The notes: generated from the letters alone by a model not told the origin. DNA of 64,000 nucleotides from Streptomyces sp. D2-8 (GCF_023184515.1 NZ_JAAHBP010000013.1:186001-250000), one strand, 5' to 3'; numbered from the stretch's first letter, positions 41,041-49,759 are shown. Numbers and translations are program-made.

Positions 41041-41477
41041 GCGACCCCATGACCGCGAAGATCTCCTACTCCGACGTCGAGGTCGGCACCGAACTGCCCG
41101 CGCAGACCTTCCCCGTGACCCGTGACACCCTCGTCCGGTACGCGGGTGCCTCCGGCGACTTCAACCCGATCCACTGGAACGAGAAGTTCGCCAAGGAGGT
41201 CGGCCTGCCGGACGTCATCGCGCACGGCATGTTCACCATGGCCGAAGCGATCCGCGTGGTCACCGACTGGGCCGGCGATCCGGGCGCGGTCGTCGAGTAC
41301 GGCGTCCGCTTCACCAAGCCGGTCGTCGTCCCGAACGACGACCGGGGTGCTGTGATCGAGGTGGCCGGCAAGGTCGCCGCCAAGCTCGACGACAACACCG
41401 TCCGCGTGGATCTGACGGCGACCAGCGCCGGGCAGAAGGTGCTGGGCATGTCCCGGGCAGTTGTGCGCCTGGCCTGA
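41037..41477 (+). CDS. MaoC-like dehydratase, HadB-type catalytic subunit
   Basis: 146-aa hotdog-fold hydratase. The catalytic signature YAGASGDFNPIHWNEKFAKE carries the Asp and His of R-specific enoyl hydratases. IAHGMFTMAEAIRVVTDWAG and VRFTKPVVVPND follow, as in HadB. GTG at 41037 overlaps the HadA-type gene; an ATG four codons later is an alternative. Likely dehydrates (3R)-hydroxyacyl thioesters. Followed by a strong terminator. Confidence 0.9.
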   Translation: MSDPMTAKISYSDVEVGTELPAQTFPVTRDTLVRYAGASGDFNPIHWNEKFAKEVGLPDVIAHGMFTMAEAIRVVTDWAGDPGAVVEYGVRFTKPVVVPNDDRGAVIEVAGKVAAKLDDNTVRVDLTATSAGQKVLGMSRAVVRLA

Positions 41478-41492
41478 GGCGGCCGCGACATG

Positions 41493-41531
41493 ACGTAAGG
41501 GGCGCTCTCCATTGCGGGGCGCCCCTTACGT
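41493..41531 (+). terminator. Terminator after rpmG-MaoC operon
   Basis: ACGTAAGGGGCGC (41493-41505) pairs perfectly with GCGCCCCTTACGT (41519-41531), 13 bp, 13-nt loop. Confidence 0.88.
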
Positions 41532-41552
41532 ATGGCGCGGGCAGACCACCGC

Positions 41553-41582
41553 TTGACAGAGTTAGTGATTAAGCACTAACTT
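41553..41582 (+). promoter_or_regulatory. TetR promoter with embedded operator
   Basis: TTGACA (41553-41558) is a perfect -35, and TAACTT (41577-41582) a -10 at 18-nt spacing. The ATG at 41590 follows by 7 nt, so the mRNA is probably leaderless. Between them AGTTAGTG (41560-41567) and CACTAACT (41574-41581) form a perfect 8-bp inverted repeat with a 6-nt spacer, a typical TetR operator. Confidence 0.8.
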
Positions 41583-41589
41583 CACTTGC

Positions 41590-42159
41590 ATGGTCAGGAT
41601 GAGTGCGGAAGAACGGCGCGAGAGCGTCATCCGGGCGGCGACGACCGAGTTCGCCCGGGGCGGCTACCACGGCACCTCTACCGAGGCGATCGCCCGCCGG
41701 GTCGGCGTCTCGCAGCCGTACCTGTTCCGGCTCTTCCCGAGCAAGAAAGCGATCTTCCTGGCGGCGGCCGAGCGTTGCGTGGAGGACACCATCCGCACGT
41801 TCGCGGAGGCCTCCGAGGGGCTCCACGGCGAAGAGGCCCTGCATGCCATGGGCAACGCGTACACCAAGGTCATCGAAGAGCGGCCCGAGCGGCTCATGAT
41901 GCAGATGCAGATGTACGTCGCTGTGAAGGCCGCCGAGGAGGAGGGCGACCACGAGTTCGGCGAGTCGGTGCGCACCGGCTGGATGCGGTTGTGGGACACC
42001 GTCCATCTGCCGCTCGGGGCCGACGCCGGCGAGACGACGACCTTCATGGCGTACGGGATGCTCATCAACTGCCTGACGGCCATGGGTTTCCCGCCCGAGC
42101 ACCGCGTCTGGGAGGGGATGTACCCGTCGGCGAGGCTCAAGGGCCGGCTGGGGAGATGA
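41590..42159 (+). CDS. TetR/AcrR family regulator
   Basis: 189-aa TetR-type repressor. The helix-turn-helix is RESVIRAATTEFARGGYHGT with STEAIARRVGVSQPYLFRLF and PSKKAIFLAA. The ligand-binding half is all helical with MMQMQMYVAV. It probably represses itself and the downstream MFS exporter gene: the operator TTAGTG-N-CACTAA over its own promoter has a related copy (TTAGTAAT...ATAACTAA) 30 nt before the MFS gene. The inducer is unknown, probably the exported compound. Confidence 0.92.
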   Translation: MVRMSAEERRESVIRAATTEFARGGYHGTSTEAIARRVGVSQPYLFRLFPSKKAIFLAAAERCVEDTIRTFAEASEGLHGEEALHAMGNAYTKVIEERPERLMMQMQMYVAVKAAEEEGDHEFGESVRTGWMRLWDTVHLPLGADAGETTTFMAYGMLINCLTAMGFPPEHRVWEGMYPSARLKGRLGR

Positions 42160-42202
42160 GCGGGGAAGAGCGCACGAGTGCGCCTTCTCATGCCCGCGAA
42201 AG

Positions 42203-42220
42203 TTAGTAATCAATAACTAA
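42203..42220 (+). promoter_or_regulatory. Second TetR-type operator before the MFS gene
   Basis: TTAGTAAT (42203-42210) and ATAACTAA (42213-42220) form a 7/8 inverted repeat with a 2-nt spacer. The outer TTAGT/ACTAA half-sites match those of the operator at 41560-41581. Confidence 0.65.
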
Positions 42221-42251
42221 TCGATCACGGCAGACACTCCATGGGGGAGCG

Positions 42252-43688
42252 ATGTCACAGCAGACCGCACGTCGCGGGGGAGCCGCCTGGGCCCTCGTCA
42301 TCACCAGCGTCGCCGGATTCATGGCGGCTCTCGACAACCTCGTCGTCACCACCGCCCTGCCCTCCATCCGCGAGGACCTCGGGGGAGGACTGCACGACCT
42401 GGAATGGACCGTGAGCGCCTACACGCTCACCTTCGCCGTCCTGCTGATGTTCGGCGCGGCCCTCGGCGACCGCTTCGGCCGCCGCCGGCTCTTCATCGCG
42501 GGACTCACCGTCTTCACCGGTGCCTCCGCCGCGGCGGCCATGGCGCCCGGCATCGACTCCCTCATCGCCGCCCGAGCGGTCCAGGGCGCGGGGGCGGCGG
42601 TCATGATGCCGCTGACGCTCACCCTGCTGACCGCCGCCGTACCCGCCGCCAAGCGCGGCATGGCGTACGGCATCTGGGGCGCCGTCAACGGACTCGCCGT
42701 CGCCTCCGGGCCGCTGGTCGGCGGCACCCTCACCGAACACATCTCCTGGCAGTGGATCTTCTGGCTGAACGTCCCGCTCGGCCTGGCCCTACTGCCGCTC
42801 GCCCGGCTGCGCCTCGCCGAGTCCCACGGCACCGGAGCCCCGCTCGACCTCCCCGGCACCCTGCTCGCCAGCGGCGGCCTCTTCGGCATCGTCTACGGCC
42901 TGGTCCGCGGCCCCGCCGACAGCTGGACCGGTTCCCTCGTCCTGACGGGCCTGTTCGCGGGCTCCGCGCTGCTCGCCGGCTTCGTCCTCTACAGCACACG
43001 CGCCAAGAACCCCATGCTCCCGATGCGGCTGTTCCGCTCCCGGGCGTTCGCCGGCATCAACGCGGCGAGCCTGCTGATGTTCCTCGGCATGTTCGGCTCG
43101 ATCTTCCTGCTCAGCCAGTACATGCAGGGCGTCCTCGGCTACTCGCCCACGGAGGCGGGCCTGCGGATGCTGCCCTGGACCGGAATGCCGATGCTGGTGG
43201 CCCCGATCGCCGGCATCCTGGCCGACCGCATCGGCGGCCGCCCGGTCGTCGCCGCGGGCCTTTTCCTCCAGGCCCTGGGCCTCGGCTACATGGCGGTGGT
43301 GGCCACGGCCGACGCCTCCTACACGGCCCAGCTGCCCGCCCTGATCGTCAGCGGCATCGGCATGGCGCTGTTCTTCGCTCCCGCCGCGCACCTGGTGATG
43401 TCCAGCGTGCGGCCGTCGGAGCAGGGCATCGCCTCCGGCGCCAACAACGCCCTGCGCGAGGTGGGCGGGGCGCTCGGCATCGCCGTCATGGCGTCGATCT
43501 TCGCGGCCCAGGGCGGCTACGAGACCGGCCAGACCTTCGTCGACGGCATGCGGCCCGCCCTGGTGACGGGCTCCGCGGTGGTCGCCCTCGCGGGCATCGC
43601 GGCCCTGCTGATACCGACCCGGCGGCGCACCGAGCCGGAGGCGGCCCCGGCCGAACCGGCACCGGTACTGGAGACGGCCGCCCACTGA
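42252..43688 (+). CDS. MFS transporter, DHA2 (EmrB/QacA) family
   Basis: 478-aa, 14-helix major facilitator drug exporter. Motifs: helix 1 FMAALDNLVVTTALPSIRED (acidic residue typical of DHA2), loop 2-3 GAALGDRFGRRRLFIAG, motif C WGAVNGLAVASGPLVGGTLT. GGGGGAG precedes the ATG. It sits 92 nt after the TetR gene with its own operator and upstream of a DUF3291 gene, probably exporting a toxic compound sensed by the regulator. Confidence 0.92.
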   Translation: MSQQTARRGGAAWALVITSVAGFMAALDNLVVTTALPSIREDLGGGLHDLEWTVSAYTLTFAVLLMFGAALGDRFGRRRLFIAGLTVFTGASAAAAMAPGIDSLIAARAVQGAGAAVMMPLTLTLLTAAVPAAKRGMAYGIWGAVNGLAVASGPLVGGTLTEHISWQWIFWLNVPLGLALLPLARLRLAESHGTGAPLDLPGTLLASGGLFGIVYGLVRGPADSWTGSLVLTGLFAGSALLAGFVLYSTRAKNPMLPMRLFRSRAFAGINAASLLMFLGMFGSIFLLSQYMQGVLGYSPTEAGLRMLPWTGMPMLVAPIAGILADRIGGRPVVAAGLFLQALGLGYMAVVATADASYTAQLPALIVSGIGMALFFAPAAHLVMSSVRPSEQGIASGANNALREVGGALGIAVMASIFAAQGGYETGQTFVDGMRPALVTGSAVVALAGIAALLIPTRRRTEPEAAPAEPAPVLETAAH

Positions 43689-43718
43689 CCCCGAAGGCCC
43701 TCGACAAGGAGAAGCGGC

Positions 43719-44099
43719 ATGCCCACCCTTCCCTGGACCGTCCCGAACACCCCGCCCCGCGACACCGAGGTGCACGTCTTCGCCTCCCGCTTCGAGACCC
43801 GCACCCTGTGGGGAGCCCTGAAGTTCCTCGCCGGGACGCCCGCCGTGTGGCGGCAGGTCCGCCGGAGCCCCGGCGCCTACGGAGCGACCCTGAAGGCGAA
43901 GCCTCTGAAAAGGACCTTCTGGACCCTGTCCGCCTGGGAGTCCAAGGACGCGCTCCACGCCTTCGTCCGCGCGGGTGCCCACGGCCCCGCCTCCCGGGGC
44001 CTCGCTCCGCAGATGAAGGACGCGACCTTCACCACATGGCAGGTGAGCAGCGAGGACCTCCCGCTCTCCTGGTCCGAGGCGCTCCGCCGGCTGCCCTGA
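43719..44099 (+). CDS. DUF3291 domain protein
   Basis: 126-aa protein with the ferredoxin-like dimeric alpha-beta barrel of DUF3291/spheroidene monooxygenase-like proteins: EVHVFASRFETRTLWGALKF and FWTLSAWESKDALHAFVRAG are the recognisable strands and helix. No cofactor motif. ATG preceded by AAGGAGAAG. It follows the exporter by 30 nt and precedes a terminator, so it is part of the TetR-controlled operon and may modify or bind the same compound. That role is inference. Confidence 0.78.
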   Translation: MPTLPWTVPNTPPRDTEVHVFASRFETRTLWGALKFLAGTPAVWRQVRRSPGAYGATLKAKPLKRTFWTLSAWESKDALHAFVRAGAHGPASRGLAPQMKDATFTTWQVSSEDLPLSWSEALRRLP

Positions 44100-44113
44100 C
44101 GGACACCACGCGC

Positions 44114-44149
44114 GCGTGCGGCCCCGTTCCCGCGAACGGGGCCGCACGC
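44114..44149 (+). terminator. Terminator after MFS-DUF3291 operon
   Basis: GCGTGCGGCCCCGTTC (44114-44129) and GAACGGGGCCGCACGC (44134-44149) form a perfect 16-bp stem with loop CCGC. Confidence 0.92.
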
Positions 44150-44180
44150 ACGCGTGCCCGACCCTGTCGGTACCGTCTCG

Positions 44181-44186
44181 TACTCT
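44181..44186 (+). promoter_or_regulatory. -10 element of murB (leaderless)
   Basis: TACTCT ends 7 nt before the murB GTG, so the transcript probably starts at the start codon. No Shine-Dalgarno sequence precedes the GTG, which agrees. Confidence 0.55.
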
Positions 44187-44193
44187 TGAGCCC

Positions 44194-45249
44194 GTGCAGG
44201 AACTCCACGACGCCCCCCTCGCCCCGCTGACGACCTTCCGGCTGGGCGGCCCCGCGACCCGGATGGTCACCGCGACGACGGACGACGAGGTGATCGCCGC
44301 CGTCCGCGAAGCCGACGAGGCGGGCACCCCGCTGCTGCTCATCGGCGGCGGCTCGAACCTGGTCATCGGCGACAAGGGCTTCGAGGGCACCGCTCTCGTC
44401 ATCGCCACCAAGGGCTTCTCCCTCGACGGCACGACGCTGGAGCTGGCCGCCGGCGAGGTCTGGACCGACGCCGTCGCCCGCACGGTCGAGGCGGGCCTGG
44501 CCGGCGTCGAGTGCCTGGCCGGCATCCCCGGCTCGGCGGGCGCGACCCCCATCCAGAACGTCGGGGCGTACGGCCAGGAGGTCTCCTCCACGATCACCGA
44601 GGTCGTCGCCTACGACCGGACCACCGGCGAATCGGTCACCCTGGCCAACGAGGACTGCGCCTTCTCCTACCGCCACAGCCGCTTCAAGTCCGCCCCCGAG
44701 CGTTACGTGGTCCTGCGCGTCCGCTTCCGTCTGGAGGACGCCGACGGCCTCTCCGCCCCCCTCCGGTACGCGGAGACGGCCCGCGCCCTCGGTGTGGAAC
44801 CGGGCGATCGCGTCCCGCTCGCGCAGGCCCGCGAGACGGTGCTCAAGCTGCGCGCGGGCAAGGGCATGGTTCTGGACCCCGAGGACCACGACACCTGGTC
44901 GGCCGGCTCCTTCTTCACCAACCCGATCCTCACGGACACGGACTTCGCGACGTTCCGCGCACGCGTGCGTGACCGGCTCGGCGACGGGGTGGAGCCCCCC
45001 GCGTTCCCGGCCGGAGAGGGCCGCACCAAGACCTCCGCGGCCTGGCTGATCGACAAGGCGGGCTTCACGAAGGGCTACGGCGAGGGTCCGGCCCGCATCT
45101 CCACGAAGCACACGCTGGCGCTCACGAACCGGGGGAGCGCGACAACCGAGGACCTCCTCGCGCTGGCCCGTGAGGTCGTGGCCGGAGTCCGCGAGGCCTT
45201 CGGGATCACCCTGGTCAACGAGCCGGTGACGGTCGGGGTCAGCCTGTAG
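44194..45249 (+). CDS. murB: UDP-N-acetylmuramate dehydrogenase
   Basis: 351-aa FAD enzyme reducing UDP-GlcNAc-enolpyruvate to UDP-MurNAc with NADPH in the cytoplasm, an essential peptidoglycan step. FAD-binding block LLLIGGGSNLVIGDKGFEGT and AGIPGSAGATPIQNVGAYGQ; catalytic residues in FSYRHSRFKS (Arg) and WSAGSFFTNPIL (Ser), with a Glu near the C-terminus in TLVNEPVTVG. Type I MurB, normal length. GTG start. Confidence 0.96.
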   Translation: MQELHDAPLAPLTTFRLGGPATRMVTATTDDEVIAAVREADEAGTPLLLIGGGSNLVIGDKGFEGTALVIATKGFSLDGTTLELAAGEVWTDAVARTVEAGLAGVECLAGIPGSAGATPIQNVGAYGQEVSSTITEVVAYDRTTGESVTLANEDCAFSYRHSRFKSAPERYVVLRVRFRLEDADGLSAPLRYAETARALGVEPGDRVPLAQARETVLKLRAGKGMVLDPEDHDTWSAGSFFTNPILTDTDFATFRARVRDRLGDGVEPPAFPAGEGRTKTSAAWLIDKAGFTKGYGEGPARISTKHTLALTNRGSATTEDLLALAREVVAGVREAFGITLVNEPVTVGVSL

Positions 45250-45326
45250 GCACCGGGCCCCGGTGCTGGGGCCGGCTGGGTCCGCAACCCGGCGGCACGG
45301 GTGCCGCCGCGCCCACCCGTGCCGCC
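45250..45326 (+). terminator. Two hairpins after murB
   Basis: GCACCGGG-C-CCCGGTGC at 45250-45266 directly follows the stop. A second, perfect 13-bp stem pairs 45291-45303 (GGCGGCACGGGTG) with 45314-45326. The remaining bases to 45523 between convergent murB and add show nothing else. Confidence 0.75.
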
Positions 45327-45523
45327 CTCAGCGGCACGCATGCCCGCAGCTGAGCGGGACCACGACGCGTCCGCACCCGCGTACGGCGAGAAGGGGCCGT
45401 GTCGGGGGGTGTCCGCCCGCAGCGGTTGGCGCGTCAGCGGAGAGTCAGTCGGCGTGAGACCCCCTCGTGCCGTTCCGAGGACGGACCCCCCGACGCGGCC
45501 CGACCCACCACGGCGACAGGGCG

Positions 45524-46555
45524 CTAAGACACCAGCCAGTCGTCCACCCCCGCCAGCAGCTTCGTCTTCACGCCCTCCGGCGCCGCAGACCCCCGGATCG
45601 ACTGCCGCGCCACCTCCGCCAGCTCCGCGTCGGTGAACCCGTGGTGCCGCCGCGCGATCTCGTACTGCGCGGCGAGGCGCGACCCGAACAGCAACGGGTC
45701 GTCCGCGCCCAGCGCCAGCGGAACCCCCGCCTCGAACAACGTCCGCAGCGGCACGTCCCCCGGCTTCTCGTACACCCCCAGCGCCACGTTCGACGCCGGG
45801 CACACCTCGCACGTCACCTGCCGGTCCGCCAGCCGCTTCATCAGCCGCGGATCCTCCGCCGCCCGCACCCCGTGCCCCACCCGGGTCGCCCCCAGGTCGT
45901 CCAGACAGTCCCGTACCGACGACGGCCCCGACAGCTCGCCCCCGTGCGGCGCCGACAGCAGCCCGGCCTCACGCGCGATCCCGAACGCCCGGTCGAAGTC
46001 CCGCGCCATCCCCCGCCGCTCGTCGTTCGACAGCCCGAAGCCGACCACGCCCCGGTCCGCGTACCGCGCCGCCAGCCGCGCCAGCGTCCGCGCGTCCAGC
46101 GGGTGCTTCATCCGGTTCGCCGCGACCAGCACCCGCATCCCGAGCCCGGTCTCGCGCGACGTCGTCTCCACCGCGTCCAGGATGATCTCCAGCGCCGGAA
46201 TCAGCCCGCCCAGCCGCGGCGCGTACGACGTCGGGTCGACCTGGATCTCCAGCCACCCCGACCCGTCCCGCAGATCCTCCTCCGCGGCCTCCCGCACCAG
46301 CCGCTGGATGTCCTCCGGCTCCCGCAGACACGAACGCGCCGCGTCGTACAGCCGCTGAAAGCGGAACCAGCCCCGTTCGTCCGTCGCCCGCAGTCTCGGC
46401 GGTTCCCCGCCGACCAGCGCCTCGGTCAGCGCGTCGGGCAACCGCACCCCGTGCTTGTCGGCCAGTTCCAGCACGGTCGTGGGCCGCATCGACCCGGTGA
46501 AGTGCAGGTGCAGATGGGCTTTCGGCAGCTCAGAGACATCACGTACACGCTCCAT
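45524..46555 (-). CDS. add: Adenosine deaminase family protein
   Basis: 343-aa metal-dependent deaminase converting adenosine to inosine, by family. Zinc ligands: H-x-H in KAHLHLHFTGS, His in APHGGELSG with the catalytic Glu, His in RVGHGVRAAEDP, and the Asp pair in ALGADDPLLFGSRL. CEVCPASNVALGV is the usual CPxSN block. Start ATG at 46555; an in-frame ATG at 46651 would add 32 residues without conservation. A substrate difference (adenine or a modified nucleoside) is possible. Confidence 0.88.
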   Translation of the reverse strand: MERVRDVSELPKAHLHLHFTGSMRPTTVLELADKHGVRLPDALTEALVGGEPPRLRATDERGWFRFQRLYDAARSCLREPEDIQRLVREAAEEDLRDGSGWLEIQVDPTSYAPRLGGLIPALEIILDAVETTSRETGLGMRVLVAANRMKHPLDARTLARLAARYADRGVVGFGLSNDERRGMARDFDRAFGIAREAGLLSAPHGGELSGPSSVRDCLDDLGATRVGHGVRAAEDPRLMKRLADRQVTCEVCPASNVALGVYEKPGDVPLRTLFEAGVPLALGADDPLLFGSRLAAQYEIARRHHGFTDAELAEVARQSIRGSAAPEGVKTKLLAGVDDWLVS

Positions 46556-46644
46556 CCCAGGATCCTGCCGTACGTCCCAGCCGTCCCGGTAGCTGTTTCC
46601 CCTTTCGTGGTCTTGCTCGCACAAAGAAACCGGCACAAACAAAG

Positions 46645-46674
46645 GGGGCACATACCGAATCCGGTATGTGCCCC
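46645..46674 (-). terminator. Terminator of aspC
   Basis: GGGGCACATACC (46645-46656) and GGTATGTGCCCC (46663-46674) form a perfect 12-bp stem with a 6-nt loop. On the minus strand CTTTGTTTG follows, consistent with termination of aspC transcription. Confidence 0.88.
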
Positions 46675-46689
46675 ACTCAGTGGGAAGCG

Positions 46690-47916
46690 TCAGTCCCTGG
46701 CCTCCGCCAGCAGCTTCTGGATCCGGCTCACACCCTCGACCAGATCCTCGTCGCCCAGCGCGTACGACAGCCGCAGGTACCCGGGCGTACCGAACGCCTC
46801 ACCCGGCACCACCGCGACCTCGGACTCCTCCAGGATCAGCGCGGCCAGCTCGACCGAGTCCTTGGGCCGCTTGCCCCGGATCTCCTTGTCGATCAGCGCC
46901 TTCACGGAGGGGTACGCGTAGAACGCCCCTTCCGGCTCCGGGCACACCACGCCGTCGATCTCGTTCAGCATCCGCACGATGGTCTTGCGGCGCCGGTCGA
47001 AGGCCTCACGCATCGTCGCCACGGCGTCGAGGTCACCGGAGACGGCGGCCAGCGCGGCGGCCTGGGCGACGTTGGACACGTTCGACGTGGCGTGCGACTG
47101 CAGGTTCGTCGCGGCCTTGACGACGTCCTTCGGGCCGATGACCCACCCGACACGCCAGCCGGTCATCGCGTACGTCTTCGCGACACCGTTGACCACGATG
47201 CACTTGTCGCGCAGCTCGGGCAGCACCGCCGGCAGCGACACCGCGGAGGCGTCGCCGTAGACCAAGTGCTCGTAGATCTCGTCGGTCAGCACCCACAGGC
47301 CGTGCTCGACGGCCCAGCGGCCGATCGCCTCGGTCTCCTGCTCGCTGTAGACCGCGCCGGTCGGGTTCGACGGCGAGACGAAGAGGACGACCTTCGTCTT
47401 CTCCGTACGGGCCGCCTCCAGCTGCTCGACGCTCACCCGGTAGCCGGTCGTCTCGTCGGCGACGACCTCCACCGGGACACCCCCGGCCAGCCGGATCGAC
47501 TCCGGGTACGTCGTCCAGTACGGCGCGGGCACGATGACCTCGTCACCCGGGTCGAGGATCGCGGCGAAGGCCTCGTAGATGGCCTGCTTGCCACCGTTGG
47601 TGACCAGGATCTCCGAGACGTCGGGCTCGTAGCCGGAGTCCCGCAGCGTCTTCGCGGCGATCGCGGCCTTCAGCTCGGGCAGACCACCGGCCGGCGTGTA
47701 GCGGTGGTACTTCGGGTTCTTGCAGGCCTCGATCGCGGCCTCGACGATGTAGTCGGGGGTCGGGAAGTCGGGCTCACCGGCGCCGAAGCCGATCACCGGC
47801 CGCCCTGCGGCCTTGAGGGCCTTGGCCTTGGCGTCCACGGCGAGGGTGGCGGACTCGGAGATCGCGCCGACTCGGGCGGAGACCCGGCGCTCGGTGGGAG
47901 GGGTTGCAGCGCTCAT
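46690..47916 (-). CDS. aspC: Pyridoxal phosphate-dependent aspartate aminotransferase
   Basis: 408-aa class I aminotransferase, subgroup I-gamma. SNPTGAVYSEQETE and WVLTDEIYEHLVYGD frame the active site. The PLP lysine is in VVNGVAKTYAMTGWRVGWV, and the C-terminal substrate Arg is in TPGYLRLSYALGDE. It transfers the amino group between aspartate and 2-oxoglutarate; prephenate or aromatic activity is possible in this subgroup. Start ATG 47916, normal length. Confidence 0.92.
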   Translation of the reverse strand: MSAATPPTERRVSARVGAISESATLAVDAKAKALKAAGRPVIGFGAGEPDFPTPDYIVEAAIEACKNPKYHRYTPAGGLPELKAAIAAKTLRDSGYEPDVSEILVTNGGKQAIYEAFAAILDPGDEVIVPAPYWTTYPESIRLAGGVPVEVVADETTGYRVSVEQLEAARTEKTKVVLFVSPSNPTGAVYSEQETEAIGRWAVEHGLWVLTDEIYEHLVYGDASAVSLPAVLPELRDKCIVVNGVAKTYAMTGWRVGWVIGPKDVVKAATNLQSHATSNVSNVAQAAALAAVSGDLDAVATMREAFDRRRKTIVRMLNEIDGVVCPEPEGAFYAYPSVKALIDKEIRGKRPKDSVELAALILEESEVAVVPGEAFGTPGYLRLSYALGDEDLVEGVSRIQKLLAEARD

Positions 47917-48222
47917 GGGCCCCATCGTTTCAGACTGGAAACGCGCGCGGCACGGGGGTTTCACAGACTGAACAACGTCGGGCAAATCCCTGAACAACCG
48001 TGCGGATCGCCCGCCCGGCCTGGGCGATCTTCAGCGGATTCACGTCAGTCCGCTCCCCGTTCCGGAGGCGATCTTCCGCCAACGAGCCCTCCCGCGGGCC
48101 CTTTCTGTTCGACGACCGGCCGCAGAGCACGTACACTCTCACCTCGTTGGCCTTCAGCAGGCCGCGCCCGTTCGGTGCACACCACGCATCCGGATGGATG
48201 CGGTACGTTGGGGGACACACAA
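47917..48222. other. Intergenic region between aspC and tRNA-Trp
   Basis: 306 nt with no gene. It contains two CTGAACAAC direct repeats (47968-47976, 47990-47998, 22 nt apart) near the aspC start. TACACT at 48131-48136 is a plausible -10 element for a transcript toward tRNA-Trp, and TACGTT near 48204 is a second candidate. Confidence 0.4.
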
Positions 48223-48295
48223 AGGGTCGTAGCTCAATTGGTAGAGCACTGGTCTCCAAAACCAGCGGTTGGGGGTTCAAGTCCCTCCGGCCCTG
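48223..48295 (+). tRNA. tRNA-Trp (CCA)
   Basis: A 73-nt cloverleaf. The acceptor AGGGTCG pairs with CGGCCCT (48288-48294), discriminator G. The anticodon loop CTCCAAA has CCA at 48256-48258. The T loop is GGTTCAAGTCC. The position directly upstream of secE is conserved in actinobacteria. Confidence 0.97.
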
Positions 48296-48403
48296 CTACA
48301 CACACCTTCGCCAGGATGTGTGCGCATGTACGTACAGCAATGCACCGCCGTGCGGCTCAGACCGGGCGCGGCACGGCCACGACCCGGAATCAGGTGAGGA
48401 CGA

Positions 48404-48688
48404 GTGACGGACGCCGTGGGCTCCATCGACATGCCTGATGCCCAGGACGAGGCGCCGGAGTCCAAGAAGGCCCGCAAGGGCGGCAAGCGCGGCAAGAAGG
48501 GCCCGCTGAAGCGGCTTGCCCTCTTCTACCGCCAGATCGTCGCGGAACTGCGCAAGGTCGTCTGGCCGACCCGCAACCAGCTGACGACCTACACGACCGT
48601 GGTGATCATCTTCGTCGTCATCATGATCGGCCTGGTCACCGTGATTGACTATGGGCTCAGCAACGCCGCCAAGTACGTGTTCGGCTGA
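48404..48688 (+). CDS. secE: Preprotein translocase subunit SecE
   Basis: 94-aa single-span component of the SecYEG channel. A Lys-rich cytoplasmic N-terminus (KKARKGGKRGKKGPLKR), the conserved amphipathic helix FYRQIVAELRKVVWPTRNQL, then one membrane helix VVIIFVVIMIGLVTVIDYGL. GTG start. It is followed after 80 nt by nusG, the universal bacterial pairing. Confidence 0.95.
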   Translation: MTDAVGSIDMPDAQDEAPESKKARKGGKRGKKGPLKRLALFYRQIVAELRKVVWPTRNQLTTYTTVVIIFVVIMIGLVTVIDYGLSNAAKYVFG

Positions 48689-48768
48689 GCAGTCCGCGAA
48701 GAGCGCCGAGGTACCCGGCGCTCCTTTCGCATGTTCCACCCCTATGTATCCAGGAAGAAGCAGCCACC

Positions 48769-49593
48769 GTGTCTGACCCGAACGTGAACGACGCCATCGA
48801 GCCGGTCGAGTCCGTCGAGGACGAGCTCGACATCGTCGAGGGCGCGGACAGCGAGGACACCGAGGCCTCCGCCGAGGTCGAGGCTGCCGACGCCGTCGCG
48901 GACGACGCCGCCGAGGCGGAGACCGAGGACGGCGAAGAGGCCGCGGAAGAACTCGAGGAAGAGCCCGAGGACGACCGCGACCCGATCGAGAAGCTCCGCG
49001 AGGAACTGCGGGTCCTGCCCGGCGAGTGGTACGTCATCCACACCTACGCCGGCTACGAGAACCGCGTGAAGACCAACCTGGAGCAGCGCGCCGTCTCGCT
49101 GAACGTCGAGGACTACATCTTCCAGGCCGAGGTGCCGCAGGAAGAGGTCGTCCAGATCAAGAACGGCGACCGCAAGACGATCAAGCAGAACAAGCTTCCG
49201 GGCTACGTCCTCGTCCGCATGGACCTGACGAACGAGTCCTGGGGCGTCGTCCGCAACACCCCCGGCGTCACCGGCTTCGTGGGCAACGCCTACGACCCGT
49301 ACCCGCTGACCCTGGACGAGATCGTCAAGATGCTCGCCCCCGAGGCCGAGGAGAAGGCCGCCCGCGAGGCCGCCGAGGCCGAGGGCAAGCCGGCTCCGCA
49401 GCGCAAGGTCGAGGTCCAGGTGCTGGACTTCGAGGTCGGCGACTCGGTCACCGTCACCGACGGCCCGTTCGCCACGCTGCAGGCGACCATCAACGAGATC
49501 AACCCGGACTCGAAGAAGGTCAAGGGCCTCGTCGAGATCTTCGGCCGCGAGACGCCGGTCGAGCTCTCCTTCGACCAGATCCAGAAGAACTAA
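48769..49593 (+). CDS. nusG: Transcription termination/antitermination factor NusG
   Basis: 274 aa. The first ~85 residues are an extremely acidic extension (runs of Glu, Asp, Ala) typical of Streptomyces NusG. The NGN domain begins LPGEWYVIHTYAGYENRVKT, and the KOW domain ends the protein (VTVTDGPFATLQATINEINP, VEIFGRETPVELSFDQI). It binds RNA polymerase and couples it to Rho or ribosomes. GTG start after AGGAAG. Confidence 0.96.
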   Translation: MSDPNVNDAIEPVESVEDELDIVEGADSEDTEASAEVEAADAVADDAAEAETEDGEEAAEELEEEPEDDRDPIEKLREELRVLPGEWYVIHTYAGYENRVKTNLEQRAVSLNVEDYIFQAEVPQEEVVQIKNGDRKTIKQNKLPGYVLVRMDLTNESWGVVRNTPGVTGFVGNAYDPYPLTLDEIVKMLAPEAEEKAAREAAEAEGKPAPQRKVEVQVLDFEVGDSVTVTDGPFATLQATINEINPDSKKVKGLVEIFGRETPVELSFDQIQKN

Positions 49594-49759
49594 CTTCCGG
49601 ACTCACTGCTTCCGCGCAGGTCAGGCGATCGCTCCGGCGTCCGTCTGACCTGCTCGGTTTTTGGCCGCGCATCTATACCCGTTATCGTTGTGCGGTATGC
49701 CTGCGTCCGGGTGGTCCCCGTGTGCAGGCAGGACCCGAATCGAAAGGACCCGGAGAGCT

